5,454 bases of DNA from Candidatus Aminicenantota bacterium (GTDB lineage: Bacteria > Acidobacteriota > Aminicenantia > Aminicenantales > Aminicenantaceae), in contig JAUWTR010000151.1 of NCBI GenBank assembly GCA_030614645.1, forward strand, positions 1 through 5,454, written 5' to 3'. Shown here one piece after another: positions 1 through 5,454 of this stretch. The notes under the pieces were generated by a model. It made no database searches. It was given only the letters and a program-made list of their open reading frames with translations, and had not been told where the DNA came from. Position 1 is the first letter of the stretch, and the number at the start of each line of letters is the position of its first letter. The translations under genes were made by a program, and so were the position numbers.

Positions 1-1
1 A

Positions 2-1903
2 TACCGTGCCAAAAAAACATTTATGAAAAAACTTGTCAAGCTCCTGCACGATATGGGCGCCTATGAGCTTGCCCGCCAGTATGACTGGTGGACCTGCAAA
101 AGCCAGCCCAATGCTCTCAAGCGCCTTAAATACGATGATGACCCGGCTAAAGGAAACACTGCTGTTGACTTCCGGGCAGGTTTGGCTTTGCTTCCTTTCC
201 TGCCGATGAGCCCGGCTGATTTTAAACTTATTATTCAAGGTATAGGAAGGGGCAGCCTGGTTCAGTTTGACCGCGGCGACTTAAAAAAACTTAACGGATT
301 TATAAAACAAAACGCCAGCGCTTTTAAAGGCATGGAAGATGTCTTAGAAGAGTTGAAACATTTGGAGAAATCATATCGCAGCTCTCTCCCGGATATCACT
401 CATAACCATATAAAACTTATCTACAGCGGCAAGTTATGGTCATCTATTATTGCCAGTAGTATCAAATCCTGGAGAATTCGTAACTTAATAGATGAAAAAA
501 CCGAAAAAAAACTGAACAGGAATAGATTCACTGCTGCAATTTTTTACCTTTTAGGTCTTATCCCTTTTCTCGGCAAATTTCTGCGGAAACTATTTGGACA
601 CAAAAACTTCAGGCAGCATTACAAGCGTCTGTTTACCAATAGTAAGTATTTCAGGAAAGCGGGCAGGGCCCATATTGCCGAGGCGCTTATAGGCTGGCTC
701 CGGGCAGGGCGTATAAGCGAAAAACGCACTCAAATATTAAGCAAGCATTCCGGAAGATACTTCGCCCATATCCCGCTTTCTTTTCTGCCGGCGGGAATAC
801 ACCGGGCTTGTTCAGACTGGAAATACTTCAAACAATCTCTGGACAATATTTTTATCAGGCCTATAAGGCTTTATTTTAAATCTTCAGAACGGGAGCAATG
901 GCTGCGGGATATGGTAGATCAAGGGAAAAAAAACGGTATGCTTACCCCGGATGAGGCAGTTAACATCAACTCCAAGATCAAAGAACCATTTATCCAGAAA
1001 TATCTTAAAAGCCTGGCCGTCCACGTCTGTACCCTGCCGGTTACCCAGATCGTTTCCGTAATTGTCGCTGTTGTTTACGTAAAATTACATCCGGAATTAT
1101 CCTGGCAGCAAGCATCAGTTCATGCTGGTATAATCCTGGGCCTCTTCCAGGTTACTCCCATATCTCCCGGCTCTCTTATCCGCGGATTGTATGTGACCTT
1201 TCTGGTTATACGGGAACGAAATTTTAAAGACTACAATATTGCCTTCTTTTTAAGCTTTTTTAAATATATCGGCTATCTTGCCTTTCCTATTCAGATGGCA
1301 TACCGCTATCCTGACCTTGCCCGTTTTATGGCCGGACACTGGGCGACCGGCGCTGTACACATAGTGCCCATTTTTGGCGAAAGAGGGGCCCTGCTGGAGC
1401 ATACAGTATTTGATATGTTCTATAACTTCCCGCTTACTATACAGCGGCGCATGAAAAAACGCAGGGAGTGCCGTTCTGGTTTGAAAGCGAGAACTTGGCA
1501 TACTCCCCTTTGTGCGATCGCAGGTGTTGGATTTCTGTCTCTTTTGGATATACTCTACTTGAAATTATCCGGCCATATTCCGGCAATGGGGGAGATATGG
1601 TGGATAGCTGTTTGGGTGCCTGGTTTTTCTGCAGCAGCAGTTACTGCTTGGGCAGGGGGAGCATCATTGGGTAAACGCCTTTCTCTTGGCGCTGCCTGTG
1701 GAGCTATGGTCGGCCTTTTATATCCTTTTTCCAATACTTTTTTTAAGACTTATCTTTTCCTGGTAGAAAATGCGTCATTTACTTTAAACCAATTTTTATC
1801 TCAGGCTGCAGCAACTGCCTTTTGGCTGGTCTTTTTATTCATATTTCTGGCACTAATTGGAACTTTGATAAAAGAAACACGGCCGCTTAAATCGGTGTTT
1901 TAG
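2..1903 (+). CDS. Large uncharacterised multi-pass membrane protein, 5' end outside window
   Basis: I do not recognise a named family. The frame is open to the left edge: seven in-frame codons precede the first ATG (base 23), and no Shine-Dalgarno sequence lies before that ATG, so the gene probably starts upstream. Residues are numbered from that ATG (626 residues to the TAG). Residues 1-165 are basic and mostly soluble. Residues 134-314 hold a degenerate 75-residue repeat with a hydrophobic patch at 171-187. Membrane segments judged by eye lie near 331-352, 366-396 (possibly two, with a Pro-rich TPISPGS turn at 378-384), 404-423, 494-514, 523-545, 553-570 and 593-613. The loop at 434-472 is rich in His439, His446, Glu453, Arg454, Glu459, His460 and Asp464, and could form a membrane-surface active site; this is inference. 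The Pro-rich turn loosely recalls the LPG-synthase/UPF0104 membrane fold, but the match is too weak to assign. The gene converges on the lipoprotein gene with an 8-base gap. That it is a real gene is secure; its function is unknown. Confidence 0.85.
   Translation, partial: YRAKKTFMKKLVKLLHDMGAYELARQYDWWTCKSQPNALKRLKYDDDPAKGNTAVDFRAGLALLPFLPMSPADFKLIIQGIGRGSLVQFDRGDLKKLNGFIKQNASAFKGMEDVLEELKHLEKSYRSSLPDITHNHIKLIYSGKLWSSIIASSIKSWRIRNLIDEKTEKKLNRNRFTAAIFYLLGLIPFLGKFLRKLFGHKNFRQHYKRLFTNSKYFRKAGRAHIAEALIGWLRAGRISEKRTQILSKHSGRYFAHIPLSFLPAGIHRACSDWKYFKQSLDNIFIRPIRLYFKSSEREQWLRDMVDQGKKNGMLTPDEAVNINSKIKEPFIQKYLKSLAVHVCTLPVTQIVSVIVAVVYVKLHPELSWQQASVHAGIILGLFQVTPISPGSLIRGLYVTFLVIRERNFKDYNIAFFLSFFKYIGYLAFPIQMAYRYPDLARFMAGHWATGAVHIVPIFGERGALLEHTVFDMFYNFPLTIQRRMKKRRECRSGLKARTWHTPLCAIAGVGFLSLLDILYLKLSGHIPAMGEIWWIAVWVPGFSAAAVTAWAGGASLGKRLSLGAACGAMVGLLYPFSNTFFKTYLFLVENASFTLNQFLSQAAATAFWLVFLFIFLALIGTLIKETRPLKSVF
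422..964 (+). repeat. Degenerate 75-residue tandem repeat inside the membrane-protein gene (protein level)
   Basis: Three protein segments line up without gaps at a period of exactly 75 residues: 134-164, 209-239 and 284-314. Shared columns are Tyr134/Tyr209/Tyr284, Trp150/Trp225/Gln300, Ile147/Leu222/Met297 and Ile156/Ile231/Met306. Units 1 and 2 also share Lys137/212, Ile143/218, Ala144/219, Glu158/233, Lys159/234 and Leu164/239, which makes 9 identities in 31 positions. Units 2 and 3 share the Tyr-Phe pair (209-210, 284-285) and Arg215/290. After the aligned blocks, residues 179-204 and 252-277 align again, offset by 73, with a Lys-x-Phe-(Arg/Lys)-Gln match. The repeat is not visible at the DNA level, so any duplication is old. 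I aligned it by eye and assessed no statistics. Confidence 0.4.
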
Positions 1904-1905
1904 CG
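1875..1905. terminator. Possible weak bidirectional terminator between convergent genes
   Basis: AAACAC (1875-1880) can pair with GTGTTT (1895-1900). A competing hairpin pairs CGCTTAAA (1884-1891) with TTTTAGCG (1898-1905) with one mismatch. Read on the minus strand, the first stem is followed by a T-rich run (TTTCTTTT) just past the lipoprotein stop. On the plus strand only short T runs follow. The structure overlaps the end of the plus-strand coding region, because the convergent gap is just 8 bases. The stems are short and AT-rich, so the call is tentative. Confidence 0.3.
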
Positions 1906-1911
1906 TTTCTC

Positions 1912-3354
1912 CTAAAATTTCTTTTGTTTTCCGTTCAGATAGAAGTGGGAAAGGTCACCCTCTTTTAATTCAAATGTTAGAGTCCCTTCTCCGTTTTCAT
2001 CCAGCACGAAAAATTCTTTGAGTTTCTGCAAGAAGCCATCAATTTCCTTTGCCGGAAAAATATCCTCAGCCTTGAGTTTGTTTGCCATTTCCTCAACATT
2101 AGAGATGTTTACAGTCGCCTTCCCGACCGGGGGCCCCATGGTGATAAACTGAAATTTTCCTTCTGCTGTAATTTTAACCAATCTATGGTCAAGAGGAGAG
2201 ATGGAAATTGATATAATAGGTTTTGAACTCATAAATGTTCCTGCCAGGGCCGGCCCTTTCATAGCTAATTCCTGCTGCTTAGCAGGGTCAGGAGAAATGC
2301 CCATTGTTTGGGCAGTCTTGATAAGGTCAAAGTAAGCTTGAATAAATTCAGGTGAAAGATGTTCCAGGGCAAAATGGAAGTCCAGTTTATTTAGATTGAC
2401 TAAAGATTCAATGTCTTTCTTCTCTAATCCTGTTACTTGCAGGCCCTCAAGGTTCCAATCAATCCCAAAATCAATGGAATCTTTCCCCGCTGCAGGTTCG
2501 ACTGTATAGGTTATCCCCATATTGTCAACTCTACTATTGAAATTGTTTTTAGGGCCCTGAAAAGATACAGCCATATTTTTAAGACTTGATTCAACTTTCA
2601 TAAAAGGCTTACCTTCTTCAAGCAGTTTGGGAAGGGGAGAGGTCTCTTTTTCCTGATTAAAAAAAGACAGGATAAATTCCGGGGCAAAAGACAGCCGGCT
2701 TTCAGCCTCTTCGATTGCAAAAGTCATGGCAACTTTTTCCTCGAGGGTCATATCAAATCCTATCTTCATATCCGCAAGCGATGTTTTAAGGTCCGTGTTG
2801 ACTTCCATCAGGTCTGTCAATACCTCAATAAAGCTTTTGTCTTTTGAATCCAGTAAAGGGCTGATATCATAGTTACTAAATACAAGACTGCCGAAGTGGT
2901 AGTCTAAATACATCTTAGGAATTTTTTCTGTGTCAACTTTAGATTCTCCAGCCATTTGACTTGGGGTAAACTTTGCCGGATCAAGAGAATACTCCATGCC
3001 CTTTACAGACTGCACATAACAAGAATTATCCGAAGGACTGTAAGCTAACACCAGTTCTTCAATTGTTATGGGGATATCAAATTCTGGGATCGAGAGATTC
3101 ATGTGTTTGTATATAGCAGTATTAATGGAACAATCCGGGTTTTTATAAGTCACGATAAAGCGGCCGGATTTTTCTTTATCCGGTTCGATTACAATATTAG
3201 CGCTGTCTGCTTTTAATGTTACACCGAACGGGGAAGCATTGATCTTTCCTAATAGGCCCTGAGCGTCATCTACGCTCAGCTTGGATGGGGCACAATTAGA
3301 AAGAATAAAAACCATAAAAACTGAGAAACAAACTAGAGTGATTCTTTTATTCAT
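1912..3354 (-). CDS. Putative envelope lipoprotein, 480 residues, possibly DUF945/YdgA-like
   Basis: The N-terminus is a type II signal peptide: Met-Asn-Lys-Arg, a hydrophobic stretch (about residues 5-18), then Leu-Ser-Asn-Cys with the lipidated Cys at 21. Asn at -1 is less usual than Gly, Ala or Ser. Ala follows the Cys, so there is no Asp inner-membrane retention signal, and outer-membrane anchoring is expected if the cell has a Lol system. The mature part has no further membrane segment and looks like alternating beta strands and helices. The C-terminal 80 residues run from a strand with a Gly-Pro-Pro turn, through a helical stretch rich in Lys, Glu and Phe, to a final strand ending Tyr-Leu-Asn-Gly. 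This order loosely recalls DUF945 (E. coli YdgA) proteins, a comparison from memory and unconfirmed. No catalytic motif is visible. ATG 3354 is preferred because a strong ribosome binding site sits 5 bases before it and the signal peptide starts there. The gene lies 37 bases after aspS on the same strand and may be cotranscribed, or driven by its own promoter. Confidence 0.88.
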   Translation of the reverse strand: MNKRITLVCFSVFMVFILSNCAPSKLSVDDAQGLLGKINASPFGVTLKADSANIVIEPDKEKSGRFIVTYKNPDCSINTAIYKHMNLSIPEFDIPITIEELVLAYSPSDNSCYVQSVKGMEYSLDPAKFTPSQMAGESKVDTEKIPKMYLDYHFGSLVFSNYDISPLLDSKDKSFIEVLTDLMEVNTDLKTSLADMKIGFDMTLEEKVAMTFAIEEAESRLSFAPEFILSFFNQEKETSPLPKLLEEGKPFMKVESSLKNMAVSFQGPKNNFNSRVDNMGITYTVEPAAGKDSIDFGIDWNLEGLQVTGLEKKDIESLVNLNKLDFHFALEHLSPEFIQAYFDLIKTAQTMGISPDPAKQQELAMKGPALAGTFMSSKPIISISISPLDHRLVKITAEGKFQFITMGPPVGKATVNISNVEEMANKLKAEDIFPAKEIDGFLQKLKEFFVLDENGEGTLTFELKEGDLSHFYLNGKQKKF

Positions 3355-3359
3355 TTTTC

Positions 3360-3366
3360 CCTCCTT
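3360..3366 (-). promoter_or_regulatory. Strong Shine-Dalgarno site for the lipoprotein gene
   Basis: The minus strand reads AAGGAGG here, with five bases (GAAAA) between GGAGG and the ATG at 3354-3352. It is close to the ideal anti-16S match, fixes the start codon, and suggests efficient translation independent of aspS. Confidence 0.8.
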
Positions 3367-3380
3367 AATTTCAATTCTCT

Positions 3381-3408
3381 ATTATCCTGAATTATTCAAT
3401 TATATCAA
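3381..3408 (-). promoter_or_regulatory. Possible internal sigma70-type promoter for the lipoprotein gene
   Basis: On the minus strand, TTGATA (3408-3403) and GATAAT (3386-3381) each match the -35 and -10 consensus at five of six positions and are 16 bases apart. A start about 7 bases downstream would give a leader of roughly 20 bases that just contains the ribosome binding site. The -35 box lies in the last codons of aspS. The stretch is AT-rich, where such matches arise by chance. Confidence 0.35.
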
Positions 3409-5155
3409 GCCCAAGTTCTTTGAGCTGCTTCTTTCTGACACTGGAAGGGGAATTCGTCAGCAGGCAGAGCGAGCTGGTTGTTTTAGGGAAGGGGATGACA
3501 TCCCGGATGGATTTCTCCCCGGCAAGCAGCATGGCAATCCGGTCAAAACCGAGGGCAATACCTCCGTGAGGAGGGGCCCCAAACGTTAGTGCTTCCAGAA
3601 AAAAACCGAATTTTGCTTCCATTTCCTCCGGGTCCAACTTCAGGATCTTAAATATCTGCTGCTGAAGCTTCAGGTCATTGATCCTGATAGAGCCTCCTCC
3701 GATCTCTACTCCATTCAGCACCAGGTCATAGGCTTGGGCTCTTGCCCGTTCCGGCTCTTTTTCAAGATATTTAATGTCCTCAGCAAGGGGGGACGTAAAT
3801 GGATGATGCACAGATACAAGACGCTGCTCTTCTTCGCTCCATTCAAAAAGGGGAAAGTCTGTTACCCAGGCAAATTTATATTTATTTGATTTCTGTAATT
3901 CGGCAGCCTGAACGGCCAGCCTGATATCTCCAAGTATAAGCAAAGCCGTTTTTTTCTCATCCGCAACCAAAAGAATCAGGTCTTTGTCTCCAGCCTTTGC
4001 TTTTTTCCAGATAAGTTCAAAATCCTTATCCTCCAGTTTCAGGGAAGATTTAAAGCCTCCATCTTTTTTGACCCAGATGACTCCCTTGCCGCCTAGATCG
4101 CGTGCTTTTCGGTTCAGCTTATCCAGCTTGCTGCGGGAAAGTCCACCCGCATTTTCTAATATCAGGCATTTAAGTTCACTGCCAGCTGAAAGAGCGCCCT
4201 TGATAACATTAGAATCGATCAGTTTTCCTGTTTCCGTAAAATCCTGGATTTCCATTCCAAAACGCAGATCAGGTTTATCTGAACCATATTTTTCCATAGC
4301 CTCTGCATATGTGAATCGGGGGAATGGCAGCTCCACCTCTACGCCAATAAGGGCAAAAAGTTTTGCCATCATGGATTCTGTCAGAGAGAAAAGCTCCTCC
4401 CGGTCGCTAAAGCTCATTTCAATATCGATCTGAGTGAACTCAGGCTGCCGGTCCGCGCGCAGGTCTTCATCCCGGAAACAGCGGACGATCTGGAAATATC
4501 GGTCAAATCCGGATATCATAAAAAGCTGCTTAAATATCTGGGGGGATTGAGGCAGGGCAAAAAACCTGCCTTTGTATTTCCGGCTGGGTACGAGGTAGTC
4601 CCGTGCGCCTTCAGGCGTTGACTTGGTCAAAAAAGGAGTCTCTATCTCGTAAAACCCATTTTCACTCAGAAAATTCCTGACCATCAAGGCAGCTTGGTGC
4701 CTGAGTTTGATATTTCTCTGCATTGAAGGGCGGCGAAGGTCAAGATAGCGGTATTTGAAACGAAGCTCTTCTGAAGCCTGAGGTGGGTCAGCAATTACAA
4801 AGGGGGGCACTTCAGAAGCATTGAAAATTTTCATATCCTCCACTTCGACTTCAATATCTCCGGTAGGGAGCTCAGCATTCCGTAACTTTCCTCCCCGGTC
4901 TTTTACAGTGCCTCTGATTCCAAGAACACACTCCATCCTCAATGAACCAGCTGTTTTCAGAAGATTATTCTTACCTGCAGAAATGACCACCTGGACCAGC
5001 CCTTCTCTATCTCTAAGGTCAAGAAATATCAGGTTGCCCATATCCCGCTGCCGGTTGACCCAACCGCAAAGAGTCACTTCCTCTCCGCAGTGTTTAAGCC
5101 GAAGGTCCCCGCAGTAATGTGTCCTCTGCCATTTATTTGTATTCTTGGATCTCAT
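3392..5155 (-). CDS. aspS: Aspartyl-tRNA synthetase, complete, bacterial type
   Basis: This cytoplasmic class II synthetase activates aspartate with ATP and loads it onto tRNA-Asp; some bacterial versions also load tRNA-Asn. At 587 residues it has the usual bacterial length. Residues about 10-115 are the anticodon-binding OB fold (GWVNRQRDMG at 31-40). Motif 1 surrounds the invariant Pro174. The flipping loop STPEGARDY is at 179-187 and the substrate-binding QSPQIFKQ at 203-210. Motif 2 includes Arg228 in FRDEDLRADRQPEF (227-240). The GAD insertion spans about 285-425. His450-His451, the GGGS-Ile-Arg stretch (486-491) and motif 3 (GFDR at 536-539) complete the active site. All the key residues I know are present, so the enzyme should be active. 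Residue 39 is Met where E. coli AspRS has Leu30 and tRNA-Asn-accepting enzymes typically have His, so specificity is uncertain. The ATG overlaps the hisS stop (ATGA), which points to translational coupling. Confidence 0.98.
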   Translation of the reverse strand: MRSKNTNKWQRTHYCGDLRLKHCGEEVTLCGWVNRQRDMGNLIFLDLRDREGLVQVVISAGKNNLLKTAGSLRMECVLGIRGTVKDRGGKLRNAELPTGDIEVEVEDMKIFNASEVPPFVIADPPQASEELRFKYRYLDLRRPSMQRNIKLRHQAALMVRNFLSENGFYEIETPFLTKSTPEGARDYLVPSRKYKGRFFALPQSPQIFKQLFMISGFDRYFQIVRCFRDEDLRADRQPEFTQIDIEMSFSDREELFSLTESMMAKLFALIGVEVELPFPRFTYAEAMEKYGSDKPDLRFGMEIQDFTETGKLIDSNVIKGALSAGSELKCLILENAGGLSRSKLDKLNRKARDLGGKGVIWVKKDGGFKSSLKLEDKDFELIWKKAKAGDKDLILLVADEKKTALLILGDIRLAVQAAELQKSNKYKFAWVTDFPLFEWSEEEQRLVSVHHPFTSPLAEDIKYLEKEPERARAQAYDLVLNGVEIGGGSIRINDLKLQQQIFKILKLDPEEMEAKFGFFLEALTFGAPPHGGIALGFDRIAMLLAGEKSIRDVIPFPKTTSSLCLLTNSPSSVRKKQLKELGLDIIE

Positions 5156-5454
5156 ATGTTTCCCCTGATAGTATTCAACGCTTTTTCCCGGGTAACTTCT
5201 TTTTGTTCTCCGGATGCCATGTTTTTTAACTGAAATATTTTTTTCTTTATCTCATCCTCACCGATTATTAACACCCAGGCCGCTCCGATTTTATTCGCCC
5301 TGCTCATCTGTTTACTCATGTTACGGGACTTGTATTCAAGCAGGCATTCTATGTTTTCTTTGTGAAAATATTGGGCCAACAGCATGCCTTCTTTCTTAGC
5401 TTCTTCTCCCAGACAGACCAAATACACAATGTTTTCAGGTTCCTTTTCTTCAGG
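5152..5454 (-). CDS. hisS: Histidyl-tRNA synthetase, C-terminal anticodon-binding domain only (cut by window edge)
   Basis: The frame is open to the right edge, so only the last 100 residues are visible; a full HisRS has about 420. The GTG at 5427-5425 is an internal Val codon, not a start, because in-frame coding continues upstream (Pro-Glu-Asn-Ile before it). The fragment fits the HGTP anticodon-binding domain at the end of HisRS: an opening beta strand (VYLVCLGEEA), a helix, the segment with Met-Ser-Lys-Gln-Met and Ala-Asn-Lys-Ile-Gly-Ala, the strand Val-Leu-Ile-Ile-Gly-Glu-Asp-Glu, then Lys-Asn-Met and Ser-Gly-Glu-Gln before the final helix. This domain recognises the tRNA-His anticodon. 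The Ser-Gly-Glu-Gln pattern and the aspS gene directly behind it favour HisRS over ThrRS, ProRS or GlyRS, which share the fold. The catalytic domain and the operon promoter lie outside the window. Confidence 0.92.
   Translation of the reverse strand, partial: PEEKEPENIVYLVCLGEEAKKEGMLLAQYFHKENIECLLEYKSRNMSKQMSRANKIGAAWVLIIGEDEIKKKIFQLKNMASGEQKEVTREKALNTIRGNI
5162..5166 (-). promoter_or_regulatory. Ribosome binding site of aspS, inside the end of hisS
   Basis: The minus strand reads AGGGG six bases before the aspS ATG (5155-5153) and lies within the last hisS codons. The match to the anti-16S sequence is moderate, which fits coupling to hisS translation through the ATGA overlap. Confidence 0.6.

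Noticed and set aside
23..25. ATG at base 23 as the true start of the membrane-protein gene
   Set aside because: The frame stays open to the window edge and no Shine-Dalgarno sequence precedes this ATG, so it is more likely an internal Met.
490..515. Runs of A in the membrane-protein gene as a programmed frameshift or slippage site
   Set aside because: The main frame continues intact far beyond the runs, and no long alternative frame or downstream stimulatory structure was seen.
1250..1501. Minus-strand open frame of 83 codons inside the membrane-protein gene
   Set aside because: It lies wholly antisense to a long, well-formed coding region, and its translation shows no recognisable domain. 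It is a shadow.
1468..1674. Plus-strand open frame of 68 codons in another frame of the membrane-protein gene
   Set aside because: It overlaps the part encoding clear membrane helices in the main frame and shows no independent start signal.
3399..3404. Perfect minus-strand TATAAT at the end of aspS as a -10 box
   Set aside because: No -35-like sequence lies at the right distance upstream. The TTGATA/GATAAT pair nearby is better spaced.
3281..3589. Plus-strand open frame of 102 codons across the aspS-lipoprotein junction
   Set aside because: It is antisense to the start of the lipoprotein and the end of aspS, both well supported, and its translation is low in domain-like features.
3984..4433. 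Plus-strand open frame of 149 codons antisense to aspS
   Set aside because: The Ser/Arg/Pro-rich translation is typical of the reverse strand of a conserved gene, and aspS is certain here.
4821..5117. Plus-strand open frame of 98 codons antisense to the aspS OB-fold region
   Set aside because: It is a shadow of aspS with Ser/Arg/Pro-rich composition and no domain.
5214..5399. Plus-strand open frame of 61 codons antisense to hisS
   Set aside because: It is opposite the conserved anticodon-binding domain of HisRS and has no supporting signal.

Overview
The window is ordinary, densely coded chromosomal DNA, probably from an uncultured Gram-negative bacterium. It has four protein genes and no gene-free stretch longer than about 40 bases. 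I see no tRNA, rRNA, CRISPR array, insertion sequence or phage gene. The Gram-negative inference rests on a secreted lipoprotein with a type II signal peptide and a large multi-pass membrane protein. The AspRS is a standard bacterial type with a GAD insertion. A hisS-aspS pair occurs in several phyla, so the phylum cannot be fixed from this window.

Layout: bases 2-1903 (+) carry the 3' part of a large membrane protein that I cannot assign to a named family; its frame is open at the left edge. Eight bases later its stop faces the stop of a minus-strand cluster. Read in the direction of transcription, that cluster is hisS (3' end only, 5454-5152), aspS (5155-3392) and a 480-residue lipoprotein (3354-1912). 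hisS and aspS overlap by 4 bases (ATGA). aspS and the lipoprotein gene are 37 bases apart with no terminator between them, but with a plausible internal promoter and a strong ribosome binding site.

Functionally, hisS and aspS charge tRNA-His and tRNA-Asp in the cytoplasm. The lipoprotein probably works in the envelope, attached to a membrane, and shares little with them beyond transcription. The most unusual material is the plus-strand gene. It has a soluble, basic N-terminal half with a 75-residue internal repeat (aligned at Tyr134/209/284 and Trp150/225/Gln300). A helical membrane half follows, with a loop rich in His, Glu, Arg and Asp between membrane segments. No defence, mobile or biosynthetic system is evident; the two uncharacterised envelope proteins are the only candidates for new biology.
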